A stretch of DNA of 62,240 nt from Nostoc sp. T09 (GTDB lineage: Bacteria; Cyanobacteriota; Cyanobacteriia; Cyanobacteriales; Nostocaceae): the NCBI RefSeq assembly GCF_002154695.1, contig NZ_MTAV01000018.1:1-62240 (forward strand), written 5' to 3'. This document shows, piece after piece, positions 7,126-16,451 of this stretch. The number at the start of each line of letters is the position of its first letter. Within the stretch, counting starts at the first letter, position 1. A model generated the notes under the pieces. That model ran no database searches, had not been told where the DNA came from, and worked only from the letters and a program-made list of their open reading frames with translations. The position numbers and the translations under genes are program-made.

Positions 7126-9726
7126 ATGACAACCTCACAGGAGAGGATTATCCCGACAGATCTGCGGAACGAAATGTCCCGGTCTTATCTGGAATACGCC
7201 ATGAGTGTGATTGTGGGTCGGGCGCTGCCAGATGCCAGGGATGGTCTGAAACCTGTGCATCGTCGCATCCTCTACGCAATGCACGAGCTAGGTTTAACTC
7301 ACGATCGCCCGTTTCGTAAATGCGCCCGTGTGGTTGGGGAAGTGTTGGGTAAATATCACCCCCACGGTGACACGGCGGTGTATGATGCGTTGGTGCGGAT
7401 GGCACAGGATTTTTCCATGCGATCGCCTTTAATCAACGGGCATGGTAATTTTGGTTCCGTAGATAACGATCCGCCGGCGGCAATGCGGTACACAGAATGT
7501 CGCTTGCAAGCCTTAACTGGCACAGCCTTACTTCACGACATCGAATCGGAAACCGTAGATTTTATCGATAACTTCGACGGTTCCCAACAAGAACCAACAG
7601 TTTTACCAGCACGGATTCCGCAGCTATTGCTGAATGGTTCTTCTGGGATTGCCGTGGGGATGGCGACTAATATCCCGCCGCACAATTTGGGTGAACTGAT
7701 TGATGGATTAGTGGCATTGATTCACAATCCAGAAATCACCAATCTCCAGTTAATGCAGTATATCCACGGCCCAGACTTTCCCACTGGGGCGCAGGTTTTG
7801 GGGACGGCGGCGATTAAAGAAGCTTACACCACCGGGCGCGGTTCGATTACCATGCGTGGCGTGGCTAACATCGAAACGATTGAACAAAGAGGTCGTCCGG
7901 AAAGAGAAGCAATTATCGTCACCGAATTGCCTTATCAAACCAACAAAGCAGCATTAATTGAAAAAATTGCCGAGTTGGTGAATGACAAACGGATCGAGGG
8001 AATTGCAGATATTCGGGATGAAAGCGATCGCGATGGAATGCGAATCGTCATCGAACTCAAGCGCGATGCCTATCCGCGAGTTGTCCTCAACAACCTCTAC
8101 AAGCAAACCCCACTGCAAGCCAACTTTGGGGCCAATATGCTGGCGTTGGTGAATGGTGAACCTCAGACTCTCACCATCAAGCAGTTCTTAGAAGTCTTTC
8201 TAGATTTCCGGATCGAATCGATTAATCGACGCACACGCTACGAACTGCGGAAAGCTGAAGAACGCGACCATATCCTACAAGGCTTGTTAATTGCATTGGC
8301 GCATTTAGACGCAATCATTAACCTGATTCGTCATGCTTCCGATGCACCCACAGCCAAAGGTGAACTGATTACAACCTATGGGCTTTCCGAAGTCCAAGCC
8401 GATGCGATTTTGCAGATGCAACTACGGCGGTTAACAGCCTTAGAAGCAGATAAAATACGCCAAGAACACGAAGATTTACAAACCCAAATTGCCGACCTGC
8501 AAGATATTTTGGCACGGCGGGAAAGAGTACTGACAATCATTGAAGACGAAGTTTCGCAAATCAAAACTAGCTTCGCCACACCCCGACGCACAGTAATTAC
8601 CCATGCGGAAGGAGAATTAGACGATCTTGACCTGATAGCAAATGAAAAAGCGATCATTTTGCTAACAGAGCAAGGTTACATCAAACGGATGCCAGTCAAC
8701 ACCTTTGAAGCCCAAAGCCGTGCTACTAGAGGCAAAGCCGGGGCGAAGGTCAAAGATGATGATACCATTGAACATTTCCTCACTTGCTGCGATCACGACA
8801 GTGTTTTATTCTTTAGCGATCGCGGAGTTGTCTACTGCCTGAAAGCTTATCAAATTCCCGTGGGTTCTCGGACTAGTCGTGGTACGCCAATTGTCCAAAT
8901 GTTGCCCATTCCCAAGGAAGAAAAAATTACTTCCATTGTCCCAGTTGACGAATTTAGCAGCGAAGAATTCTTGGTGATGCTAACCAAAGGTGGCAATATC
9001 AAGAAAACCGTATTGGAAGCATTTAGTAATATCCGGGCCAACGGCTTAATTGCGATTTCCTTAGAAGAAGGCGACCAACTACGCTGGGTACGACGCGCTA
9101 AGGTAGAAGACAGTGTAATTGTGGGTTCTCGTCATGGGATGGCAATTCACTTTCGCTGTAACCATGAACAACTGCGTCCTCTAGGTAGGGCGACTCGTGG
9201 TGTAAAATCCATGAAACTGAAAGCTGGGGATGAATTGGTGGGTATGGATATCCTCCCAGCAGAAATTCTCGATACCTTGAGTACAGTTACAGAAACAGAA
9301 GGCGACATCGAAGAAATCATCGAAATCGAAGAAATCGAAATTGAAGAATCCACAGAAGTACCAGCTAACGCTAGTACTGGCCCTTGGGTTTTGGTAATTA
9401 CGATGGGTGGATATGGAAAGCGCGTACCAGTTGCCCAATTCCGCTTGCAAAATCGAGCTGGTCAAGGTTTAATGGCAACCAAATTCAAAAACCGCAAAAC
9501 CAAAGACAAATTAGCTACCTTGCAGATTGTCAACAGCGATGATGAAATCATGATGGTCACAAATCGCGGTATTATTATTCGCCAGGCAGTGAATGCGATT
9601 TCCATACAATCGCGATCGGCAACAGGCGTGAGAGTACAGCGTCTAGACGAAGATGATGCGATCACCGGAGTAGCCATAGTTCCTCCTGATACCGGCGATA
9701 CTGGTGAATTAGAAGAGGCAGAATGA
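7126..9726 (+). CDS. gyrA: DNA gyrase subunit A
   Basis: 866 residues, full length. It is the breakage-reunion subunit of the enzyme that adds negative supercoils to DNA. Catalytic Tyr is Y122 (MRYTE). The quinolone-pocket residues are T83 and D87 (GDTAVYD), with Thr instead of the Ser of E. coli. The coiled-coil gate lies about 350-500 and the beta-pinwheel C-terminal domain starts with a gyrase-box-like [10 protein letters not shown]. Within the pinwheel, about residues 725-745, is a low-complexity acidic stretch of E and I ([12 protein letters not shown]) that looks like codon-level repeat expansion. Topoisomerase IV ParC is a possible confusion, but the complete pinwheel favours GyrA. Confidence 0.97.
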   Translation: MTTSQERIIPTDLRNEMSRSYLEYAMSVIVGRALPDARDGLKPVHRRILYAMHELGLTHDRPFRKCARVVGEVLGKYHPHGDTAVYDALVRMAQDFSMRSPLINGHGNFGSVDNDPPAAMRYTECRLQALTGTALLHDIESETVDFIDNFDGSQQEPTVLPARIPQLLLNGSSGIAVGMATNIPPHNLGELIDGLVALIHNPEITNLQLMQYIHGPDFPTGAQVLGTAAIKEAYTTGRGSITMRGVANIETIEQRGRPEREAIIVTELPYQTNKAALIEKIAELVNDKRIEGIADIRDESDRDGMRIVIELKRDAYPRVVLNNLYKQTPLQANFGANMLALVNGEPQTLTIKQFLEVFLDFRIESINRRTRYELRKAEERDHILQGLLIALAHLDAIINLIRHASDAPTAKGELITTYGLSEVQADAILQMQLRRLTALEADKIRQEHEDLQTQIADLQDILARRERVLTIIEDEVSQIKTSFATPRRTVITHAEGELDDLDLIANEKAIILLTEQGYIKRMPVNTFEAQSRATRGKAGAKVKDDDTIEHFLTCCDHDSVLFFSDRGVVYCLKAYQIPVGSRTSRGTPIVQMLPIPKEEKITSIVPVDEFSSEEFLVMLTKGGNIKKTVLEAFSNIRANGLIAISLEEGDQLRWVRRAKVEDSVIVGSRHGMAIHFRCNHEQLRPLGRATRGVKSMKLKAGDELVGMDILPAEILDTLSTVTETEGDIEEIIEIEEIEIEESTEVPANASTGPWVLVITMGGYGKRVPVAQFRLQNRAGQGLMATKFKNRKTKDKLATLQIVNSDDEIMMVTNRGIIIRQAVNAISIQSRSATGVRVQRLDEDDAITGVAIVPPDTGDTGELEEAE

Positions 9727-9765
9727 AGTATAGACCTTTTGCATAAGTCGATTTTTTGGATATCG

Positions 9766-9823
9766 AACCACAGATGAACACAGATGAACACAGATAAATA
9801 TCGGTGTTTATCTGTGGTTTTTT
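9766..9823 (+). terminator. Intrinsic terminator after gyrA
   Basis: AACCACAGATGAACAC pairs with GTGTTTATCTGTGGTT with a single G-T wobble, followed by a six-T tract. The stem is built from the ACACAGATGAAC repeat common in Nostocales intergenic DNA. Confidence 0.85.
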
Positions 9824-9853
9824 ATTCTTATTCGGATTTTTGCAAGAAATCTT

Positions 9854-11416
9854 ATGAAGTATCAAGCAAGAAAACTATTTTTATCCTTTAGCCTTTACGC
9901 TTTATCCTTGATCGCTGGGGTATTGATGGGGCTGACTGTAGCCCCTGTGGGTGCTTGGTTCCTAGCTTGGATTGCCCTTGCCCCCCTTTGGGTTTTAGTT
10001 GTTCAACAAAGTAGGCAATTAGAAGGTAAAAGGCGAAAGTTCTTCCTTTTACCTTTATTGTGGGGTATTGGTTATCACGGGTTAGCTTTATTTTGGATTA
10101 CAGGCATCCATCCGATGAATTGGTTGGGTGTTCCTTGGCTGGCGAGTTTGGCAATTACCGTTTTCTGTTGGACATTCGTTACCCTTTGGGGGGCAGCAAT
10201 AGTCACAGTTTGGGCGGCTTTGATGGTGCGTTTAGCTGATTCGCAACCACTTTTGCGAGTGCTGATTGGCACAGCTATCTGGTGCGGATTAGAAGGACTT
10301 TGGAGTGCTGGTGCTTTATGGTGGAGTTCTCTTTCTTACACACAAAGCCCACATAATCTAGTAATTTTACATCTGGGTCAACTGACTGGACCAAGTGCTG
10401 TTACAGCCGCAATTGTTGCTGTGAATGGCTTGATTGCAGAGGCGTGGCTTCACCGCCAACAAGCGAAGAGTTACTCTCATAAATATTTAGCGATCGCCGT
10501 TGGATTATTCATTACCTTACACCTCATCGGTTTTAGTTTATACAGCATTCCCCTCAGCAAATCCCCAGAAAAAGCTTTAAAAGTAGGGATTGTTCAAGGT
10601 AATATTCCTAACATTATTAAACTGCGACCAGAAGGTTTGCGTCGAGCGATCGCAGGTTACACCGATGGCTATTTAACTTTAGTAGATCAAGGTGTAGATG
10701 CAGTCCTCACCCCAGAAGGAGCCTTACCTTTTTTCCAGCGTAAATTGAGCACAACTCCGATTGTTTCAGCAATACAGGAAAAAGGTGTGGTTGCTTGGAT
10801 TGGTGCTTTTGGAGAACAAGGACGCAGCTATACAAATAGCTTGTTTACTTATACTGGTAACGGGGAAGTTTTTAGCCGCTACGACAAAACCAAGTTAGTA
10901 CCATTGGGCGAATATATCCCCTTTGAAGCGATTTTAGGCCAAATTATTCAGCGCTTGTCACCACTGGATGAACACCAAGTTCCGGGTTCACCCAATCAAC
11001 TCTTTGATACTCCTTTTGGTCGGGCGATCACTGGTATTTGTTACGACTCAGCTTTTTCGGCACAATTTCGCCGTCAAGCGGCTGCGGGGGGGCAATTTAT
11101 CCTCAGTTCCTCTAATGATGCTCATTATACTGCCGCAATGCCATTTCAGCACCATGCACAGGATATGATGCGAGCAATTGAAACCGATAGATGGTCAGTG
11201 CGGGCGACTAATACAGGGTACTCAGCGTTTATCGACCCTCACGGTAGAACTTTGTGGATATCTGGATATAATAGCTACGAAACCCATGCCGAAACTATTT
11301 ATCAACGGCAAACCCAAACTTTATATGTGCGGTGGGGTGATTGGTTGACACCCTTGTTGTTGGGTTTAGGTGTATTGGGGTGGTTTTGGCAGAAAAAATC
11401 AAATCCTTTGATATAG
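9854..11416 (+). CDS. lnt: Apolipoprotein N-acyltransferase
   Basis: 520 residues. It transfers a third acyl chain from a phospholipid to the N-terminal Cys of lipoproteins in the cytoplasmic membrane. The N-terminal part (10-235) has about six hydrophobic segments, and the periplasmic nitrilase-fold domain (243-480) carries the triad E288 (TPEGALP), K345 (YDKTKLVP) and C396 (GICYDS). A final membrane segment at about 495-512 closes the protein. Length and motifs are normal. It lies downstream of the gyrA terminator, so it is probably transcribed separately. Confidence 0.95.
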   Translation: MKYQARKLFLSFSLYALSLIAGVLMGLTVAPVGAWFLAWIALAPLWVLVVQQSRQLEGKRRKFFLLPLLWGIGYHGLALFWITGIHPMNWLGVPWLASLAITVFCWTFVTLWGAAIVTVWAALMVRLADSQPLLRVLIGTAIWCGLEGLWSAGALWWSSLSYTQSPHNLVILHLGQLTGPSAVTAAIVAVNGLIAEAWLHRQQAKSYSHKYLAIAVGLFITLHLIGFSLYSIPLSKSPEKALKVGIVQGNIPNIIKLRPEGLRRAIAGYTDGYLTLVDQGVDAVLTPEGALPFFQRKLSTTPIVSAIQEKGVVAWIGAFGEQGRSYTNSLFTYTGNGEVFSRYDKTKLVPLGEYIPFEAILGQIIQRLSPLDEHQVPGSPNQLFDTPFGRAITGICYDSAFSAQFRRQAAAGGQFILSSSNDAHYTAAMPFQHHAQDMMRAIETDRWSVRATNTGYSAFIDPHGRTLWISGYNSYETHAETIYQRQTQTLYVRWGDWLTPLLLGLGVLGWFWQKKSNPLI

Positions 11417-11516
11417 TTTCAGATGCTTTAGTTAAAGATATATTCTGACAGAATGATGGCGATCGCAACTTGCGATCGTAAAATCGAGGGGTTAGCCAAA
11501 CTGGAGGGATTGTGTC

Positions 11517-11852
11517 ATGGAAGACTTCCCGCAACGCAAGTTGTTATCTGCTCTCAGTCATGGAGCGATATTTTTTAGTTCTACAATTGTATCTATTGGC
11601 ATACCAATTGCAATTTTGTTGCTCAGCAACGACACCATTGTTAAAGACAATGCCAGAGAATCCCTTAATTTTCACATCAACCTTTACATTTATGGACTGA
11701 TTTTTGGATTGCTGATTCTGGTGGGGATTGGGATTGTGCTGTTGATTGGGTTGTGGGCTATCAGTATCATCATGCCCATTATTGCTATTGTCAAAATTTT
11801 GAGCGATCGCGATGTATCGTATCGCTACCCCTTTATCTTTCGCCTGGTTTAA
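11517..11852 (+). CDS. DUF4870 / Tic20-like small membrane protein
   Basis: 111 residues with about three membrane segments (17-38, 56-80, 82-100). The pattern LLSALSHGAIFFSS near the start, KDNARESLNFHINL in the middle and a SYRYPFIFRLV end matches the DUF4870 family, which is distantly similar to chloroplast Tic20. Function in cyanobacteria is not established. Upstream at 11458-11479 is a GCGATCGCAACTTGCGATCG hairpin of HIP1 type. Confidence 0.85.
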   Translation: MEDFPQRKLLSALSHGAIFFSSTIVSIGIPIAILLLSNDTIVKDNARESLNFHINLYIYGLIFGLLILVGIGIVLLIGLWAISIIMPIIAIVKILSDRDVSYRYPFIFRLV

Positions 11853-12228
11853 GCATTTTATCCAACCGCAAAGGCGATCGCTGCCATTTTGAGAACAGCA
11901 ATTTTAGCGAAGTCTGACAAATCCTGCTTTATCGAGCAACTCTTGTCCCTGATTTATTATTACTGGTTTTTAGTACACTGGTGCCAATACCAGAGTACTA
12001 AAAACCGTCAAAAACCACCTCCAACTAGCCCAATCGTAATTACAAAAGCTAGCAAAAGAAGGGCGGTTTCATTCTTTTTTGACATATTTGGAGATTGCTT
12101 GATAGACCGCTTCTATGTTTATATTTCCTAAGTCAGATTACTAACTTCTTGTTGATACCCGAAAGGTGGCTAGCCTCTGGGTAGAAGTCAGAAATCTCGC
12201 AGCCCATCAACATTAATTAAATAAACTA
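11853..12228. other. Intergenic region with a long hairpin
   Basis: No convincing gene. An open frame beginning at a TTG at 11889 runs straight through the long inverted repeat at 11965-12006 and has no recognisable protein features. Confidence 0.5.
11965..12006. repeat. Long near-perfect hairpin
   Basis: GGTTTTTAGTACACTGGT is followed by a 6-nt spacer and ACCAGAGTACTAAAAACC. The stem has 17 paired bases with one A-A mismatch. It ends in A/T-rich arms on both strands, so it could terminate transcription either way, but the length and the pentapeptide gene over 220 nt away make other roles possible. Confidence 0.7.
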
Positions 12229-12738
12229 CTAAGGGCAAAACAAGGTATCACGAGTATCTCGCCCTGTTGTGGGATTAACACCTTTCGCAACCTTACATAA
12301 TTTTTTTTGTTCATCCGGACGCAGCAGTACATCAGTAAAATCTGCTCCATCAACGATCGCACCATCAAACTTAGCATTCGCCGCAAAAGCACCTTCCAAT
12401 ACTGCATTGGTCAAATTTGCTTTCATGAAGCGAGCGGAATCCAACGTAGCATTGCTAAGATTAGCTCCCTCGAAATTTGCTGATTCCAGATTTGCTGCAA
12501 AAAAGCTAACACCGCTCAAGTTGGCTTTACTGAAGTTGCTCTTTTTGAGATTAGCTTTAGTAAAGCTAGAGTCTGTTAAATCTCGTCCAGAGAAATCAGA
12601 TTCTACCAAAATTTCCTTGTTATATTCGAGTGCCAAAGCTGTGGGAGCACAACCTATAATTGCGGTGATGCCAAGTAATCCGCAAAGCACTACACTGAGT
12701 ACACTTGTCCAAACCCGAACACTTAATCTTTTAGTCAT
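12229..12738 (-). CDS. Exported pentapeptide-repeat protein
   Basis: 169 residues from the ATG at 12738; an upstream ATG at 12777 would overlap the divergent yraN start and gives a non-conserved extension. A signal peptide ([12 protein letters not shown], then a Leu/Ile-rich core and ALALEY near residue 38) targets it to the periplasm or thylakoid lumen. The body has about 15 pentapeptide units of the A(N/D)Lxx type ([18 protein letters not shown] onward), forming a right-handed beta helix. It ends with a Cys-containing tail (KKLCKVA, DTLFCP). It resembles the thylakoid lumen TL15/TL17-type proteins; molecular role unknown. Confidence 0.88.
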   Translation of the reverse strand: MTKRLSVRVWTSVLSVVLCGLLGITAIIGCAPTALALEYNKEILVESDFSGRDLTDSSFTKANLKKSNFSKANLSGVSFFAANLESANFEGANLSNATLDSARFMKANLTNAVLEGAFAANAKFDGAIVDGADFTDVLLRPDEQKKLCKVAKGVNPTTGRDTRDTLFCP

Positions 12739-12753
12739 AAAAATTTTCAGCCA

Positions 12754-13260
12754 ATGGCGAAACCTCCAGGATCTCATTATCCCGACATTGGTGACCTAGG
12801 TGAAGACCTAGTAGCACAATGGCTGCAATCTACAGGTTGGTTAATTCTCCATCGTCGCTTTTCTTGCCGTTGGGGAGAAATCGATATTATTGCCCAATAT
12901 GATGGAAAAATACAGGAGTTAATTCACCCTGTGTCTTACCACCACTCAACCTTGGCATTTGTGGAAGTCAAAACTCGTAGTTCAGGTAATTGGGATTTAG
13001 GGGGAAGAAGTGCTATCACTCCCAAAAAGCAAACAAAACTTTGGCGTACCGCTGAGATGTTTTTAGCTAATTACCCGGAAAAGGCAGATTACCCATGCAG
13101 ATTTGATGTTGCTATTGTCCACTGCCAGAGGATTACAAACAACTTTTCTGAAGTAACATTTACCCAGAAAGCCCTAGCCAGTTCATTAGTAGCTGGTTAT
13201 GAGTTCCAACTCCTAGAATACATTCCCGCCGCTTTTGACTCTGTAGTTGATAACGCGTAA
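12754..13260 (+). CDS. YraN family (UPF0102) putative endonuclease
   Basis: 168 residues. It has the restriction-endonuclease-like core G-x-x-G-E-x-x-V-A-x-x-(W/Y)-L near residues 12-23, GEIDIIA near 45 and FVEVKTRSS near 70, the PD-(D/E)XK metal-binding pattern. It is longer than the typical 120-residue bacterial members because of an insert between the two catalytic strands ([17 protein letters not shown]). The start is only 15 nt from the divergent pentapeptide gene, so the two share a very short promoter region or use internal promoters. Biological role of the family is not settled. Confidence 0.85.
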   Translation: MAKPPGSHYPDIGDLGEDLVAQWLQSTGWLILHRRFSCRWGEIDIIAQYDGKIQELIHPVSYHHSTLAFVEVKTRSSGNWDLGGRSAITPKKQTKLWRTAEMFLANYPEKADYPCRFDVAIVHCQRITNNFSEVTFTQKALASSLVAGYEFQLLEYIPAAFDSVVDNA

Positions 13261-13308
13261 TTGGTCACTAGTATTTATAGACAAATCTGTTGTTACTAAT
13301 GACCAATG
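13260..13308. terminator. Hairpin between convergent genes
   Basis: ATTGGTCACTAGTA and TTACTAATGACCAAT pair with one mismatch. It sits between the stops of the YraN gene and the leftward gene at 13347 and belongs to the ATTGGTCATTAG repeat type seen elsewhere in the window. Confidence 0.55.
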
Positions 13309-13346
13309 ACATAATTATTTTTTAACAGCTTTCAAGCCAAAGGTGA

Positions 13347-13736
13347 TCACGCTAATGTTTCGGGACAGTAGCCTAATCCTCGAACAAACTGTTGCCGGAA
13401 TGCCTCAATTTCTTCTCTTTCTGGGCTACCATGAGAAACGATAGCTACTTGGTAGCGACGCATCACGTCTACAGGACACTGTCCTGCTTCTAAACTCCAA
13501 AGTGCCATTTGCACCCTCATTGGTGGCTCGTAGCTAATTCCTAATTCATTGAGAAAAGCTCGAAAGTCACCATCAACCTGGGGTGAGACTTGACCTTTGA
13601 ATTTGATCCTCACCACCCAGCCATCTATTTGATGAATTACGGTGACGAAGGAAACAGGCATCTGGGGTCTGCCATGCAGGTATTGAACGACCCTCAGAGT
13701 TAGACTGGCATTTGCCAGGTAATACAAGTATTCCAT
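13347..13736 (-). CDS. Conserved hypothetical cyanobacterial protein
   Basis: 129 residues from the ATG at 13736; a TTG at 13760 would add eight residues. Soluble, alpha/beta in character: YYLANASLTLRVVQYLHG at the N-terminus, a WVVRIKFKGQV strand, and a C-terminal helical part ending in RQQFVRGLGYCPETLA. I do not recognise a characterised family. It is flanked by a convergent hairpin on one side and about 240 nt of the queA upstream region on the other. Confidence 0.65.
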   Translation of the reverse strand: MEYLYYLANASLTLRVVQYLHGRPQMPVSFVTVIHQIDGWVVRIKFKGQVSPQVDGDFRAFLNELGISYEPPMRVQMALWSLEAGQCPVDVMRRYQVAIVSHGSPEREEIEAFRQQFVRGLGYCPETLA

Positions 13737-13976
13737 GTTGGTGCTTGGGATCAAAGCCAATCCTACATTTCTATATTCGTCAATAAATGCCAGATCCCGG
13801 TAGGGTAAAAGCCCCCGTTTTTAGATAGGGAGGTTTACCCAATTTTTATATTGGGGTTTACGTGGTACGTAATAATATCAATCTTAAAATCAAGGCATTA
13901 AATCGAGCAGCGATCCCTTAGAGTTTCATAAATCGGGAAAGCTCAAATAGGCTTATTGAAGGCAGATTCAATCTAA

Positions 13977-15134
13977 ATGAAGCAACAAATAACACAGGCA
14001 AATTTGAACTATACCTCAAACATAGAGGGAGAAAATGTGAACTTAGACCGTTCATTAGCTGGGTATGACTACGAACTTCCGCCCGAACTCATTGCCCAAA
14101 ATCCAGTAATACCTAGAGATAGCTCGCGGTTACTAGTAGTAAATTCCCGAAGTATACACCATCTTTTCCGCGATCTGCCAGAATTTTTACGGCCGGGTGA
14201 TTTACTGATAATGAACAATACAAAAGTTATCCCGGCTCGGCTATATGGCCGTAAATCTACTGGTGCGGAAATTGAGGTGTTAATGCTAGAGGAACGGCAA
14301 TATAACTGTTGGTTAGCTTTAGTTAAACCAGGAAAACGCTTCAAAAAAGGAACAAAAATTATTTTTGAACCTAGAGGAGGTGGGGAAGCAAATTCTGCCT
14401 CATCCCCTTCTTTGCTCACAGCTACGGTACTAGAAACAGATCCGGCGACTGGGGGACGGCTATTGCAATTTGAAGTGCCTGAGGGAGTTTCTTTAGTGCA
14501 ATTGTTGGAGGTATTTGGTGAAGTACCTTTACCGCCTTACATTACCGCATCTGAAGCTGGTGACGAACAGTATCAGACTGTTTATGCCAAATATCCAGGA
14601 GCGATCGCAGCGCCAACGGCAGGACTACACTTTACTCCAGAATTATTAGAAAAGTTGCGCGATCGCGGCATTAATCAAGCTTTTATTACACTGCATGTTG
14701 GGGTGGGAACATTTCGCCCCGTAGAAGTCGAAGATGTCACTAGCCACCATATGCATGAAGAATGGATTGAAGTTCCCGCCTCAACAATAGAGCAGATCCA
14801 GGCTACTAAAGCAGCAGGTGGTCGGATTATTGCTGTGGGTACAACAGCAGTAAGAGCTTTAGAAGGAGCGGCACAATCTGGGACATTACAACCATTTTGT
14901 GGGAAGACAAACTTATTTATCTATCCTGGTTACCAATGGCGGGTAGTAGATGGTTTAATTACTAATTTTCACCTGCCACGCTCTAGCTTGTTGATGTTAG
15001 TGAGTGCTTTGATTGGTAGAGAAAAATTGTTAAGTATATACCAAGAAGCGATCGCTGCTCGCTATCGTTTCTATTCCTTTGGAGATGCAATGTTAATTTT
15101 GCCAGAAGCAGTCAAAAATTCAAGTTCTGAGTGA
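13977..15134 (+). CDS. queA: S-adenosylmethionine:tRNA ribosyltransferase-isomerase
   Basis: 385 residues from the ATG; a GTG at 14037 preceded by AGAGGGA is a good alternative that removes 20 poorly conserved residues. It transfers the ribosyl moiety of SAM to 7-aminomethyl-7-deazaguanine in tRNA, giving epoxyqueuosine. Family motifs are clear: [56 protein letters not shown] and a [18 protein letters not shown]-terminus. Between KIIFEP and LTATVLE is an extra Gly/Ser-rich segment ([13 protein letters not shown]), encoded by a G-rich/C-rich inverted stretch at 14371-14417, not expected in the core fold. Confidence 0.95.
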   Translation: MKQQITQANLNYTSNIEGENVNLDRSLAGYDYELPPELIAQNPVIPRDSSRLLVVNSRSIHHLFRDLPEFLRPGDLLIMNNTKVIPARLYGRKSTGAEIEVLMLEERQYNCWLALVKPGKRFKKGTKIIFEPRGGGEANSASSPSLLTATVLETDPATGGRLLQFEVPEGVSLVQLLEVFGEVPLPPYITASEAGDEQYQTVYAKYPGAIAAPTAGLHFTPELLEKLRDRGINQAFITLHVGVGTFRPVEVEDVTSHHMHEEWIEVPASTIEQIQATKAAGGRIIAVGTTAVRALEGAAQSGTLQPFCGKTNLFIYPGYQWRVVDGLITNFHLPRSSLLMLVSALIGREKLLSIYQEAIAARYRFYSFGDAMLILPEAVKNSSSE

Positions 15135-15230
15135 GGTATTTAAAATCTTTAAATTTCACTTTTAATTTTTCATGTTGTGGTGGGTACTCTGACTTATAAG
15201 GATCTAACAATAAGTACAGGCCTGCCACTC

Positions 15231-16373
15231 ATGTTTAACAAACATCAACTTCGCCAGTGGTTTCGCAGTTTTTCTCAAGTAGCGCTGCACCGGAGTGCTC
15301 ATCGGCAGTTGCTTTCGACTTCCGTTGCATTTTTGGTATTAGCTGCACCAACAATGATTAATTTACCAGGAAGCAAGCTCTTGGCCCAGAACGTTGTCAG
15401 TAAGGATCTGGAAGCAGCTAGCTTTTTCCAACAGGGAGTCATGCGTTATAACCGCCAAGACTTACAAGGCGCAGAATATGCCTTCCGCGAAGCGCTGCGG
15501 CGAGACGCCAACCTAGGAATAGCAAGGAATTACTTGGGTAATATTCTCTTCCAGGAAAACCGTCTGGATGTTGCTGTACAAGAGTATGCAGAGGCGATTC
15601 GGTTAAATCCTAATTACGGTGAGGCTTATTATAATTTAGGTTTAACATTGCACCAACAAGGTCAAAAAGAAGCAGCAATTACCGCTTATCGTCAAAGCCT
15701 GGTGATCGATCCAACAATGGCAGCAGCCCAGTATAACCTGGGTTTGGCACTTTACGAACAAGGGCAGATCCCAGAAGCGATCGCCGCCTACCAGCAAGCA
15801 ATTAATCTCAATGGCAGCAATGGGAATGCTTATTTTAACCTAGCGATCGCCCTACAACAGCAAGGTCAAATGCAAGAAGCGATCGCTGCTTACAAACAAG
15901 CTTTGCAACGAGATCCTGAAAATGCCGCAACTTACAATAATCTGGGAAGTCTGATGGCAATTCAAGGTCAGTCATCTGAGGCTATTGCTGTTTACCAGCA
16001 AGCTATTAGTCAGAATCCCAAAAATGCTTTGGCTTTCTACAATTTAGGCGTGACTTTATACAATCAAGGCCATATTAAACAAGCCAATAGCGCCTTGAAA
16101 CGTGCCCGTAAAGAGTACCAAGACCGAGGTGAAATCGCGCAAACCGATAAAATTGACCAGTTAATGCTGCAAATTGCCCAGAAGGTAGCATCACAGCAAG
16201 CTCAAGCTAGTAAACCCTCCACTTCTGCCGCGGCTGCAACCACTAGAACTATCCTATTCAAACAAACTGAGCCACAACAGCCAAATCAACCAGAAGTTCC
16301 GCAAGCAACTCAAAGCGATCCTGGTTATGTACCAGTTTTGGAACCACAACCTACTTCTATGAGTCCCCGCTAA
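15231..16373 (+). CDS. Exported tetratricopeptide-repeat protein
   Basis: 380 residues from the ATG at 15231; a GTG at 15177 in frame would add 18 residues. A hydrophobic N-terminal segment (STSVAFLVLAAPTMINL) followed by LLAQN suggests export or membrane anchoring. Six or seven TPR units of 34 residues follow, with the recurring YNLGLALYEQGQIPEAIAAY pattern, then a Pro/Gln/Thr-rich tail (about 320-380). It probably scaffolds protein contacts in the periplasm or at a membrane; partners unknown. The four central repeats are nearly identical, suggesting recent internal duplication. Confidence 0.88.
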   Translation: MFNKHQLRQWFRSFSQVALHRSAHRQLLSTSVAFLVLAAPTMINLPGSKLLAQNVVSKDLEAASFFQQGVMRYNRQDLQGAEYAFREALRRDANLGIARNYLGNILFQENRLDVAVQEYAEAIRLNPNYGEAYYNLGLTLHQQGQKEAAITAYRQSLVIDPTMAAAQYNLGLALYEQGQIPEAIAAYQQAINLNGSNGNAYFNLAIALQQQGQMQEAIAAYKQALQRDPENAATYNNLGSLMAIQGQSSEAIAVYQQAISQNPKNALAFYNLGVTLYNQGHIKQANSALKRARKEYQDRGEIAQTDKIDQLMLQIAQKVASQQAQASKPSTSAAAATTRTILFKQTEPQQPNQPEVPQATQSDPGYVPVLEPQPTSMSPR

Positions 16374-16394
16374 TCGTATATCGAGGCTTGGTAG

Positions 16395-16450
16395 GTAGGG
16401 GAAGGGGGATAAGGAAGACAAGAATAAATTTCCCCCTGCTCCCTCTTATG
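16395..16450. terminator. Possible bidirectional terminator
   Basis: AAGGGGGA and TTTCCCCCT can pair across a 20-odd nt loop between the convergent TPR and adhesin genes. It is a weak candidate. Confidence 0.35.
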
Positions 16451-16451
16451 C

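Noticed and set aside
11889-12131. 80-residue open frame after the DUF4870 gene
   Set aside because: Starts with TTG, runs through the long hairpin at 11965-12006 and shows no protein-like features.
12269-12799. Long open frame opposite the pentapeptide gene
   Set aside because: Mirror of the pentapeptide repeats; the minus-strand frame has the signal peptide and repeat pattern.
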